Shown here: positions 1 to 10,259 of the stretch, piece after piece
How positions within the stretch are numbered: the stretch's first letter is position 1
How the letters are laid out: each line of letters begins with the position of its first letter
NCBI GenBank assembly: GCA_002099365.1
Contig: MSED01000002.1
Location: 2,294,001-2,358,000, forward strand
Direction: 5' to 3'
Length of the DNA stretch: 64,000 nucleotides
Source: Phialophora verrucosa
Lineage: Eukaryota > Ascomycota > Eurotiomycetes > Chaetothyriales > Herpotrichiellaceae
Notes under the pieces: model-generated
The model's input: only the letters and a program-made list of their open reading frames with translations
What the model was told of the DNA's origin: nothing
Database searches by the model: none
Made by a program: the position numbers and the translations under genes

Positions 1-173
1 CAATCGGCTGTGGGGTCTGGAAGTGTCCTCCAAGGCAAACAGCGCAGCTCCTCAAGGATTGTCTAGAAGAGGCAGAGTTCCAGGGATGGTTCGAGGATGT
101 CTGGATCGGAATCTATGACAAAAAAGTTCATGATATCTGGCGGGAGGTGTTGGAGTCAGGAGCTTCATCATAG
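1..173 (+). CDS. 3' end of PARG-like protein (TIGR02452/DUF2263 type), partial
   Basis: An open frame enters from the left edge (codons starting at base 3) and stops with TAG at 171-173, giving about 56 C-terminal residues. The segment begins IGCGVWKCPPRQTAQLLKD and later has QGWFEDVWIGIYD. This matches the end of the microbial-type poly(ADP-ribose) glycohydrolase fold, where a GxWGCG(x)F.NPPR stretch precedes a final strand with a hydrophobic VxFxI core. Family members remove ADP-ribose from proteins or bind it. The catalytic macro-domain core lies outside the window, so activity cannot be judged. The call rests on this short tail only. Confidence 0.6.
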   Translation, partial: IGCGVWKCPPRQTAQLLKDCLEEAEFQGWFEDVWIGIYDKKVHDIWREVLESGASS

Positions 174-912
174 AATGGTATAGAATCAGTCTGTGCTAGA
201 CTAAGATTCAATACTACTAGTGTGTGGACCTCGCTAAGATGTGCCCGATTAAAGCACACCCCATGTTCAATCTTCTATATAGTCTGTGCGGAATGCATGT
301 GGCAAGGAGTATAAAAGTAGTATGAAATGCTAAAATCATGATCGCGAGAAGTACAAAAAGAGCATGAACCTGCGGAGAGTATGGTGCGCGCAAAACAGAA
401 ATGAACAGATTCGTTCCTACAAGGCATACGATATACGTACGTGCCTGCTCGAGTAGTTGAGTCTTCGAGATGTTTGGGTGACGAAGCCTGCGTAAACTCG
501 TCTTCCCCAGATACAGGAAGACATCAGACATGACCACTCCGATATCGGGGTAAGGCCTACACACACCAGGGGATAGATCGTGTCGCTTTCACTTGACAAT
601 GCATTTGGTAGTGATAATGTGAACGATATGATGTGCATGCAATGTGATGTAATGTGATGGGATGGGATGGGACATGTATTCTGTTCACGATATGTTATAG
701 CATGATATGACATGATATGGCATCTAAGAGCGAGTGCGAGTAAAGCCCTGACTCACTGGCTCAATCACTATATCCATGGACTGGCACTGCCCCGTACCTT
801 ACGGCTACTCCAGATTTCTGACTTGCATTGATTGTCCTTGCATTTGTTGTATCACATCACATCAGATTTACAATATCTTACTAAAATACAAGTCGGAAGA
901 ATTCCTATTCCC
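174..912. other. intergenic, simple-sequence stretch
   Basis: There is no convincing coding sequence. Around 636-675 there is an imperfect simple repeat of TGATG/GGGAT-type words (several GGGAT copies near 658-672), followed by scattered ATGATATG-like words to about 720. The region lies between two convergent gene ends, so it probably holds 3' UTRs and terminators. Confidence 0.5.
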
Positions 913-2400
913 TCACTTCAGAAATTCAGCCATTGCGTCTTGTCTGTTCGTGTATTCAAAATGCAAAGGCATCATGACTGAACCGTTATCCTCGGGATAA
1001 GGCAACGCCGCGGCACTTGTCCTTCGGCTTCCGGCACGGCCAAGGCTACGGCTACGGCTGGGTTCGTGCGCAGAGGAACAAGTCTGAAGATGTTCGTGCG
1101 ATTCATCATGGAGTGGCTCCGAAGGACATGAAGAAGTCGACGGTGTCTTTAGAGACGGCGTGGGTGAAGAAACTGTGGTGCCAGAAACTTGATTTTGAGA
1201 CGTGGATAGATACGCTGGGCTTCTGAGCGTCGAGGGAGGTAGCGCGACGCCTAGGTCTCTATGCGTAAGTGGTATGGAGTCGATTTCTTCGGCATCTGTA
1301 GGATGGTATCCCTGCGGGTGCGTCGTCATCTTTTGCTTTTGATGTGTTGAGTGATCCCTCGAATGTCGAGTAGGCGATACTGGAAGTTCGACCGCGCCAC
1401 CTGTAGGTCCGCTCGCTGGAGTATGCGTATTGAAGCTCGAGGATGGCGGCGTCATACCAGCTTGGACCGAGGCAGGCAATTCCGCAAGGCTGGATATGTC
1501 GGCGCCTTGATGTTCGTGGACTGGTGGCCGACCAGGAATAGGCTCGGCAGGCATTTCATAGCATTCCGAGGGACGGAACTGGCCTATGCTATAGAGATTT
1601 AGCGTGGACCCATGACCCTCGTGGTTGGGACCTGGCCATTTGGTCGAATTGGGCACAGGTGCCGCTTGGTTGGGCACATATTCTGTGCTCTGGGCATGGT
1701 TTCTCGGTGGCAGCGGAGGCGGTGTTGGCCTGATGCTCTGGGCCTCTACTTGCCCATGGTAAGAACCAGGGCTTACACGTTGGACTTTTAGGAATGGCTG
1801 GGTCGAAGATTGAGGCGCTGAGGTGTTGTCGTGCGTACTGTGAGCAATCACTGGCGTGTCCACTTGAGATTGGCTCTGCCACCCGGGTTCTGAAGAGCCT
1901 TGCCAAGGCGAAGAATGTTCACGATGCGATGGCCTTTGCGGAAGTGGTGGCGGGTGGGCAGATGGTTGCGCCTGTTGGTGATACATATGTGGTGTTGACG
2001 GAGACAAAGAAGCTGAAGGCGAGAGAGGCAACCCGTATGCTGGGATGTTATTCGATGAGCTGTTGGTAGTTGGCGGGAAGCTGTATTCCGGTTGTGGTGA
2101 TAGCGGCGATATTGGTGTTGGGGGAACACTCCACGAACCGTGCGGGTGCGGGTGCGGCTGTGACTGCTGTGGTGCCACATACGGGTAGACATACGATGAG
2201 GGTGCGGGATATGCTGGATAAGCTGGTAGAGGAGGTTGTTGATGGGCGTACGTCTGATTGAATTGGCCAGAAAGACCTTGGCTGGGTTGAAAGCCCTGTG
2301 AATGCGCTGGCATTGGTGGGATCGAACTGCCATCTGGGTTTGCGGCAATATTGTAGACATCCCTCATGAACTTCATCGATTTTCGCGCGAGGGACGGCAT
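913..2400 (-). CDS. hypothetical Pro/Ser/Gln-rich disordered protein (495 aa)
   Basis: A single open frame starts at an ATG (2400-2398) and runs 495 codons. The first 25 residues look ordered (a basic SLARKSMKFMRDVYNIA stretch, possibly a short helix). Nearly everything after is low complexity: Pro, Ser, Gln, His and Tyr with polyproline runs such as PPPLPPR and PPPLPQR that resemble SH3-binding sites. The C-terminus becomes ordered again (LPYPEDNG...HFEYTNRQDAMAEFLK). I recognise no catalytic domain. Length and uniform disorder fit a fungal scaffold or cell-polarity/endocytosis type protein, but that is a guess. No intron is needed. Overlapping antisense frames are shadows of this biased composition. 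Confidence 0.65.
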   Translation of the reverse strand: MPSLARKSMKFMRDVYNIAANPDGSSIPPMPAHSQGFQPSQGLSGQFNQTYAHQQPPLPAYPAYPAPSSYVYPYVAPQQSQPHPHPHGSWSVPPTPISPLSPQPEYSFPPTTNSSSNNIPAYGLPLSPSASLSPSTPHMYHQQAQPSAHPPPLPQRPSHREHSSPWQGSSEPGWQSQSQVDTPVIAHSTHDNTSAPQSSTQPFLKVQRVSPGSYHGQVEAQSIRPTPPPLPPRNHAQSTEYVPNQAAPVPNSTKWPGPNHEGHGSTLNLYSIGQFRPSECYEMPAEPIPGRPPVHEHQGADISSLAELPASVQAGMTPPSSSFNTHTPASGPTGGAVELPVSPTRHSRDHSTHQKQKMTTHPQGYHPTDAEEIDSIPLTHRDLGVALPPSTLRSPAYLSTSQNQVSGTTVSSPTPSLKTPSTSSCPSEPLHDESHEHLQTCSSAHEPSRSRSLGRAGSRRTSAAALPYPEDNGSVMMPLHFEYTNRQDAMAEFLK

Positions 2401-3065
2401 CTTGCGAGATATTCGTTGTCAAGGCACTCTTGGTTGCGCGCCGAATGTCAGGAGTCGTCGCTTGAGGGTGCGTCCAGCACAGCACGTCGATGTTTATTGC
2501 CCAAGGTCGTCGCCTTCACAGAGAAAGGGGGCGGTGGGGGATTTCGCGACACAAGCTCGTATCCGGTTGCCAATTTTGGCGTCTACTGCTTGGAACGGCG
2601 CGCTGATAGGCCTGCCAACCTTGGCGAGCAAGCCAAACCAGCCCGAAACCAGCCAAGTTGCAAACAAGACTTTTTAGGTTGTCTTAGGGTCCTTTGGTGC
2701 CGCGCGAAGACCAGGGTCTTCTCGGAGACAACCAAAGCCAGAGCCTCATGACTACTGTTGACATGAGGCTGTGAAAATGTATCACCCCAGTTCCCCCGGG
2801 GAATGAGATTTATCAGTACCGCAAATTTGCGTGCCCTACACAGCTGAAGCATCTTCGATGGCTTCATTCAAGACCAATGATGGGGGAGCCCAATCTCGGT
2901 CCTCGGAGGGGTTTTCCTGGCAGGTAGACGGCTTTGGGTCTTGATCGCGCCCCATTTGTCGGGGAAATGCAAAGTCGTCGCATTTATCTCAGCCGCATGG
3001 CCGCATGGGAAAGCCCCGGGCATTCTCCAATGACGTATTGAAAAGGACAGAATGATGATCGACCC
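2401..3065. other. intergenic
   Basis: About 660 bp between the start of the disordered-protein gene and the stop of the XlnR-like gene, both on the minus strand. It should hold the promoter of the former and the 3' UTR of the latter. I see no gene or repeat. Confidence 0.4.
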
Positions 3066-5816
3066 TCATCGAGCAAGGCCAGCCCCATTCCTCGACCATC
3101 TGTATCTTGCAAGCACAAATGTCAGTTGTTTCTGGGTGTCCAGCGGATTGCTTCTTCGCCCTCTCGCGAGGGCTGTCGCGGATCGAAGGACATTCCGAAA
3201 TTGTCGCTGTTATGACATTAGCACCACTACGATCGGCCACATACGGCGAGTTGGGAGGAATAAACCATCACTCCAACTTACCTGATAGTCGGTTGGGAGC
3301 GTGACGAAACAGGCTTCCGTAGCTCTTATCACGGCCTCGCAAGCAGCGAGTATGGCTGTACCAGAATCGGCTTGGAGACGATATGCCACCAGCAGGAGGA
3401 GAAGGCTGCCATGCAGGAGTTGAATGCCAAAGAAGTAGGGCATAAAGCTGATGTCTGGATCGCACTCCAAAATCCCTTTGACACATTCAGAGGCAGCCAT
3501 CGTGTGAGACATGGAGTCCTTGAAGCTTAATGACGAGGTCCAGAAATCTGCATCCTCGAAGAGGTAGATCGGATCCCCTGCAAGCGCCTGTCAACGATAG
3601 ATCCAGTGGATAAAAGAGCAGTTCGATCGAATTGACGGCCCTTTGGCCCGCTTTGCACGAGAAGACCGAGTCAATCCCTCAGAGTATGAAGAAATAAATA
3701 ACTCACATTTTGACCCGACAAGGATCCGCAGCACATTGACGATATGCGTCGCATACCCGGCCACTGTCATGGCGATGTGCGTTGTTTCTGAATCATCTGC
3801 GTCCGTAGTGGGTGATTGCCAACTATTATCTTTGTCTGCAGCCTTTTCCGCGAAGGGCCCACCGGTCACATGGTTCAAGGTCACCTGGAATTGGTCGAGT
3901 TCATGCAAGATCTCACGTTCCTGTGAACTCCACATGGTAGCACCCGACAGGACAGGGTGTAGGCGTGACCTGTTCAGGTCCAGCAGGGTACCGCAATGGA
4001 CCATAAGGGGCAAAAAGAATTGGAACAACCCCACTCCAGAACAAGTCTTTGGCGGGCCATGAAATCGTCCTTTCCCGGATGGTAGGAGCATACATCGAGG
4101 TCCGTCGGGCCTGGTGCCATGGCTGTGAGGTTGCGCGCCAGACTGCCAGGTCACGTCATCCAGAGGCAGTAAGAGATCACGGCATTCGGCTTCCAGTAGA
4201 GCAAGGCTTCTGTTATAGCAAAGGGCTAGATGCCGGTCCATCAGGAACAGAAGCCACCAGGTGCGACGCCGTTCCTCACGGTGGGTTTCATTCAAGAAGT
4301 CTGTCTCGGATTCCTGGCTCAAAGAACACTTGCAGTTAAGGCTCGCGAGACCATGGGGTGCGTTGTGCGGCGTCATCGGCGATTTGACCTCTTCGTTCAG
4401 CTTCAGGTCCCTGGCGAGATTGAAAGCAACATTCCACCTAGCCGCTGTCAGACGTTTGTGCTGGGACAAAACACTCAGAGATTGAAAATGCCACGGAATG
4501 CCTTACCATCGGATGGATGCAGCCTTCTTTTCACTGCCCGAGATGACCGACGAAACATGAATAAGAGCCATGATGTAATCCACGCCCCAAGAGATCGGGA
4601 AAGCTGCGCCTTGAATATCCAAAGCTCGACGCAGGTCGTCGTTGCTCCACCCTGTATCCGACCCAAAAGGCGGGGGTAGACCCAGGTCCTCCTGTCTTAA
4701 CAGCGGTTCATACTTGGAAGGATTGAGAAGCCGATACGTGAGCAAGCTCAAATATTTGCACACTCGATCCTTCTCTTCGGGGCCGCTGAACAGTGATAGG
4801 CCTTTGTCGCTGAAAGCCTAGGCATTCCCGTCAGTATCTGATGGGTTGGCAGAGTAGTATAAAACATGACAACATCAAGACGGGTTGATCCCCGTGTGAC
4901 CGGGGTGACTTACAGCCACGAACAGCATGCTGCCCAGGAGCGCCGGGTGGGTTTGTCGGGGCTGATGAGGGTCGAGAACGTCGATCTTCCGGAGGATGAA
5001 ATTGTGAATGTGATGACACGTGGGGTGCATACGACTGAGAAAGGCGCTCGAGAAGTATGTATCCAGAAGGTCACACGCAAGTCCGCTTCCAAAGTCCTTG
5101 TCCAGAAAAGGCGATAGATATTGAAGGACCGGGTACTTGCAGTGAGCAAATGCCTGGCTACTAGGCGTGAGTGCTTCCCGAGAGTCGGCGATGGATGGCA
5201 GCTTATAGCTATAAGGATCGAGGATGTGAAACGTCGGCGACACATATGTCGATGGAATGACGGAAAAGTCCTTGCCATCATTGAACAGTATGGTTCGAGC
5301 TTCAGGACTTGATGACAGAGCAAGATGCAGCATTGCACTAGTGCTCTTGGGTGAGGACATGGCTAGTGGAGTGTCATCGTTGGCTTCGATGTGTGGGCTT
5401 TCAGCTTCGTCTGGTGGAACTCGTTCCCGCGTCTGGTTCTCCCTCCGAGATGGTTGCGAAGGTGGCGAAGGCGATGAAGTAGCCATTCCAATTTCCTCTG
5501 AGACAGATCCGGCAGTGGAAGAGAGGGCGGTGGAAAGCGAACCATGAGCGAATTTCTGGTCGTAAGAACATTCCTCGTTCGACTGCTGGCATCGGGAACA
5601 GGGTATGCTCCCCGTACAGCGAGTTTTGGACTGCCGGCAGCGGTTGCAAGCGCGAAACTTCTCATTGATGATGCGATGGAACGGGCGCTGTTCGGCGTGA
5701 TTGAGATGAGTCTTGAGGTGACGATTCAAGCTGTCGTTGCGCGAGAATGCGCGGCCACATTCTGGACACGGCGCAGATGCGGGAGTCCGGCGACGCATGG
5801 CCTTCTTGGAGCCCAT
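3066..5816 (-). CDS. XlnR-like transcription factor with C2H2 plus Zn2Cys6 fingers (793 aa)
   Basis: Five exons: 5816-4914, 4817-4507, 4437-3707, 3577-3282 and 3206-3066; the phases fit and give 793 aa. Residues 17-37 form a C2H2 finger (CPECGRAFSRNDSLNRHLKT plus H). Residues 57-83 form a Zn2Cys6 cluster (C-x2-C-x6-C-x5-C-x2-C-x6-C). The middle has the fungal-specific regulatory domain with the signature EERRRTWWLLFLMDRHLALC and the CYNRSLALL segment characteristic of XlnR/AraR-type sugar regulators. The C-terminus has MPYFFGIQLLHGS and ends in RYRWSRNGAGLAR, also as in XlnR. XlnR itself lacks the C2H2 finger. The role is probably nuclear control of polysaccharide or sugar catabolism; targets are unknown, but see the TTTANCC pairs at 35.66 and 39.42 kb. 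The exon 2/3 junction was chosen to give the conserved WW before NVAFNLARDL; other acceptors are possible. Confidence 0.88.
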
Positions 5817-6330
5817 CTTTCATGCTGGGCGTGTCTACGGATGGCTCGGACCATTTTCAGCAGCGGCATCCATGGGCGGTTGGGCTGAGAGCAGAGAGTA
5901 CCATTATTTTGTCTCAGCTCTGAAATGGACTGTGGTTGGAAAGCGCAGAAAATCAAGGTGCCACTGGATGGAAGGAAGTGGTACCGACCATGTGGGCTAG
6001 GGACGCTAGGGTGCCTGGGGTTTAGGGGCTTCAAGGTCCGCCCGGGGGAACACCAGGAACCTAGTTCGAGTGCCTAGCCCAGGTGCCTCGCGAACCCCGC
6101 AAATCTATCGTCATCCACTACATCGTACATAATTATTACCCCTCGCTCGGAAGTACCGCATAGTTGCATAAAACTGCTGCCCATCATGTTCGCTTAACCA
6201 TGTGCTGAGATTCCACAACATGCAAGAGAATTGTCAGTGGCTCGGCCGACTCGCGCTGCCAATCGCGTCGCCATTTCTCCTCGTAACACAGCGGACGACC
6301 TGCATCGACTGGAACTCAACCCTCTCGCTC
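5817..6330. other. intergenic, promoter side of the XlnR-like gene
   Basis: About 510 bp upstream of the minus-strand regulator gene. It should contain that gene's promoter. I see no gene and no clear site beyond scattered pyrimidine tracts. Confidence 0.4.
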
Positions 6331-7228
6331 TCACACCTTGAGTTCCTGCGCTTGGCCCTTGTCCTGGGCCACCTCGATATGGCCACCATTTCCGGCCGAG
6401 CCGGTCTTCAAAATCCCGCTGGATATCCTCGACGTTGTATTGCTTCTCTCTTGCGTTTTCGAGCAGGGGGTCAAGCCGGGAGCCACCGGGATTGGTATGC
6501 TAGGGCCGCGGTCCCCGGTGGCAAACATATCCTCGATTTCTTCGAGTGACTTGTTGCAGGTCTCGAGGCACGTGAAGTAGAATTCAATGGCACCCAGGAT
6601 GCACAGGCCCCCAGACACGAGGAACAAGCCCCACTTGATGTTCTGGAAGCCCGGAGGGATATCTGCAAGGCCTGTCAGCATGTCCAATATTGACAGCGCG
6701 AAGATGCGGGTTGCAAATAGGAGGAAAGATGCAAAATTGAAGAGCCAGTTGCCGAGCGTGGCGACACTCATACCCCTGGCACTAGTCTCTAGACTCCAGA
6801 CCTCGGTAGTATTGATCCAGCTGGGTCAGCGCGCAGATGACGATCAGCAGGTAGCAGAAGGCGATCAAGTTGTTGGCCATGTCGTCGGTCACCTTGATAA
6901 CGACGTTTGGGTTGCCTCCGATCACCCCCTTCCCCGGGGAACCGATTCGCCTGCGAATTCGAGACCCTTCCTGCGATAATGGATCCGACGACAGACCCAG
7001 CCGCAAGAGCTGAAGCGATCGCGCCTTGTGTGACGCCGGCCGGCTTGTCAAAGAATTCAAAACGCCAGACGTGTCTTGCGAGCATAAGTGGAGACCAAGA
7101 GAAATTTACATCGTTGTCCTGTTCGTGCCTATGATCGCAGACATAGGGGAGATATCGAAACCAAACAACATGCCTCCTACCGTCGCAATGAACGCGACGA
7201 AACAGGGACCACCTATCGCTGTCTGCAT
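6331..7228 (-). pseudogene. internally deleted MFS hexose-transporter pseudogene
   Basis: The N-terminal part (from ATG 7228) reads GGPCFVAFIATVGGMLFGFD. After a plausible intron starting near 7110 it continues with FDKPAGVTQGAIASALAAGS and VGSIIAG, which are transmembrane helices 1-2 of an Rgt2/Snf3-type sugar porter. The frame then runs into unrelated sequence, and helices 3 to about 11 are missing. The C-terminal part resumes at about 6771 with SVATLGNWLFNFA, then PPGFQNIKWG and ETCNKSLEEIEDMFATG, the classic end of the same family. A full copy would be about 520 aa; only about 40 percent remains, interrupted by stops (for example TAG near 6780). It cannot make a working porter. Confidence 0.75.
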
Positions 7229-9577
7229 GTACCGGTGCCGACTGAGTTGTGACGGGGACAAAGTCAAGAGAGCATACCCTTTCTCCGATCCGGCGACTCA
7301 CACATTTTAGGGAGCTGTGGAAACGCCACGTTGAGATTTGTTCGACAAGTAGTTAAACCAGGAAGAGGTCAAGGCTCAGGGGAAGAGAGCAGCAAGATGA
7401 CGGGCAAACAAAGCAACCTTACATCCTCATACTCCTCTCACTGCATAGAGACAGTCTGAGGAAGTTTTGCGAAGCGCGATCACCGTTGACGAGAGAGTCC
7501 GCGATGGGGAACGGTTCTCGCCAATGGAAGCAGGATTTTTGCTCCATCCAGGCCCTCATGATCTGGAGACGACGCACGTTGCATCGCCTTCTCGACCAGT
7601 ACTCCGGATTGACATTGCGTCAAGCGGAGAATACACGGCAAAGCCTGGCCGAATGGCGCTTATAAGGTTTCAAGGTATGCGAGTAAGCTGAGAGCTTCGT
7701 TTCAACTCTACCTACAGCGCAAAGTCCAGAGAAACTTTATCGATTTGTCGAGGCGGAGCACTCACTTCTCCACGGGAAAGTGTCTGCATCAGCGGCTCCA
7801 GGCTCTAGCCCGAAGGGGCATCTTTGCGGTGGTTGACCGGGGGATCTGCGGTCGGGGTGAGCTTAGGAGCGCTGTGATAGCCATAGGAAGGACAAGTCCT
7901 TCAAAGTCTATCGAATGCCATTCGTAACACAGTACACCCCTTCCTCCGGTGGTCAGGACTAGAACAGCCTTGAGAAATACCGCTCTCCGCAGCACGCGGG
8001 GTCGGGCCTTTTGCACCTGCATCCGTGGTGTGGTCGCGAAAAATCCCTTTGCTTGCCCACCGCCAGACGCGAATCTCAGAGGCCCCAGCCAAGAACAAGC
8101 TTCTGGGCCTGATATCGTCGATGCAGGGTATCTAAGAGAGGGAGACAACCTGTTGTGCTTTCAGGTGCATAAGACAAGTAGCCCCAGAATGGTGGCAGTG
8201 TGGTAAATACTCCGTGACTGACCACAGGATATGGGGACAAAGCCAGTCTTCTCGGCCAGTGTGTCTTCCTTTTCGCCCTGTCGATGGCTACTCACTTCTA
8301 AATTACTTCTGCTTTTTCCAGTCTGTGTTACATACCATGGCAATATTGAAGTTGTGTCTTACTCCCAGAAGCTGAAGCGATATCACTACCCGCGCCCCGG
8401 CTTGACTACAGTATCTCAATGTCAGAGCGAGCACGTGCAGACAATATGCGGCTTGAGGAAAGTCACCGCGACAACAACCTCGAGACGCTCCGGACGGGCG
8501 ACGACTCTGAGGGGCTTTGAACGTCCGATACAGAACGATTGATGGTTGCTTGCGCTGAACCAGGGGGCGGAGAGATTGTGCGGTTTCGTCTGCTGAGCGG
8601 GGCCTTCTGTCATTCAGTTCACCTGCCACGCGTCATGCCCGGGAGACGCATGATGCGCAATTCTACCGTGCTCCCGCTGTTTTGAGTCTATGTCTTTCCC
8701 GTGTCAGAGGTGACAGCCAACACGGCTTAGCGACGAAGGTGATAGAGGCCGAACCCGGCGTCCCACAGTGGTGGGACGGCACGCGCTCAGGGAGCCCCTC
8801 ACGCGAAACGGTTTATGCTCAGTCGCAGGCGGGAACCAGTCGGCAATTCTGGGAGGGGAAAGAGAAGGCGATGACAAGCTGGACGACATCAAGAGTTCAG
8901 ATAATAGGTAAGATAGACTCGATATCGAAAGACTGCGACCACGATACCGCTGCCGGAACGCTCTTCCTTGAGCATTCTAACCACACCATTCGCCAGAGAG
9001 TTGGTACCCTACATGATGAGTCGCCACCAATCGCATCTCTTGGACCGTCGTCCGCTGCAGTCGGCCGACTGAATCACCTGATTCGAGACTAGAACCCCGG
9101 ATTCCTGATCTGGCCAATCTGACATCAGGACGCTTCGAAGCACCAGCCAGGCATGTGTCAGAAACGTGAACTTGAACGAGGGACATCGGATAGAGTACAG
9201 AGTCGCGGTCAAAAAGGAATCCCGCAGTATACCGGCTTGGCCACTGTGTGGAAGTCTAGGCGAAGCAAAGGGCCTTGGAATTGACGTGCTGGGTCTCCTG
9301 AGCTGGCCGGCCTAGCCAAAAGGCGGGGTACCTAGACGGGGAAATGGTTCACGGCCACCCTGTCATGCAAGGCGTGCCGGCTCGTATAGCATGTCAGCTG
9401 CAGAAGTATAAATTAGCCCGCGGCTTCCCTGGGGGCCTTGGATATCAAAAGCATATATCATTCGTACGGCTGATCCGAGTGCTCTGCCATTTCTCGCTGT
9501 TCAAGTCCACCCGGCACCGACATCCCTTCCATTCGAGGTAGAGATTGAAGAAAGACTCCATCATCGCCATCATCATC
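7229..9577. other. long intergenic region without recognisable genes
   Basis: About 2.3 kb. Several open frames of 60-136 codons exist on both strands but none shows a domain, a plausible splice structure or a consistent frame. The sequence next to the deleted transporter may be further gene debris. The last 100 bp form the promoter of the VOC gene at 9578. Confidence 0.4.
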
Positions 9578-10259
9578 ATGGGATCCATGGGCCCGACGGT
9601 CGATTTCGACGCCCCCGGCGACAAGGTCTTGAGCCCGTCGGTGCTGGCCCACGTCGTCTTGCGCACGCAGAAGCTCAAGGAGATGGTCGACTTCTACACG
9701 ACGTACGTTCCACCCCAAGCGAGCGCATGAGGAGAAGTCCCTGCCGCCCCTGCATGGGGGTCCGTTCCAATGCTAAGTCAAGAACTCCAGCTTTCTAGGT
9801 GGCCATGTCGTGCACGGAAATGACTTCCTGGTCTTCATCACGTATGACGATGAACACCACCGCATCGCGCTGGTGGGAGTCCCCGATACCACGCCCAAGG
9901 TCCCCAACAGCGCAGGCCTGCACCACATAGCGTTCACCTTCCCAACAATGACGGATCTCCTCCTCGCATACCGCCAGCGGAAGGCAAAGGGCATCTTACC
10001 GGTCTGGTGTGTCAACCACGGACCAACCAACTCCCTTTACTACAAGGACCCCGAGGGGAACATGTTGGAGACGCAGGTGGACAACTTCGACACTGCCGAG
10101 GCCAACACGGCGTTCATGGAGAGTGCAGAGTTCGCTGTGAATCCTATCGGGACCGACTTTGATCCCGAGGATTATATCGCCCGGATCAAGAATGGAGAAC
10201 CAGAGGAAAATCTCAAACGCCGAGTCGAAATTGGGAGTCGGGGTCCACCGAACCTTTGA
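9578..10259 (+). CDS. VOC-superfamily protein, ring-cleaving dioxygenase type (197 aa)
   Basis: Two exons, 9578-9702 and 9791-10259, with an 88-nt GTACGT...CCAG intron. The ATG at 9578 was chosen because the frame upstream lacks family-like sequence. The protein is one glyoxalase/extradiol-dioxygenase module. SVLAHVVLRTQKL carries the first metal His, SAGLHHIAFTFP the second, and YYKDPEGNMLETQVDNF the Glu, giving a 2-His-1-carboxylate site. FITYDDEHHRIALVG is typical of small fungal homologues annotated as biphenyl-2,3-diol 1,2-dioxygenase-like. No signal peptide is present, so it is probably cytosolic. It lies near a salicylate-hydroxylase-like gene, which would make catechol-type ring-cleavage substrates reasonable, but single-module VOC proteins have varied chemistry. 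Confidence 0.88.

Noticed and set aside
1848..2485. Minus-strand frames of 145-170 codons overlapping the disordered protein
   Set aside because: Alternative frames of a repetitive Pro/Ser/His-rich coding sequence.
8682..9092. Plus-strand frame of 136 codons
   Set aside because: No recognisable domain, no plausible splice partners, composition like the surrounding intergenic sequence.
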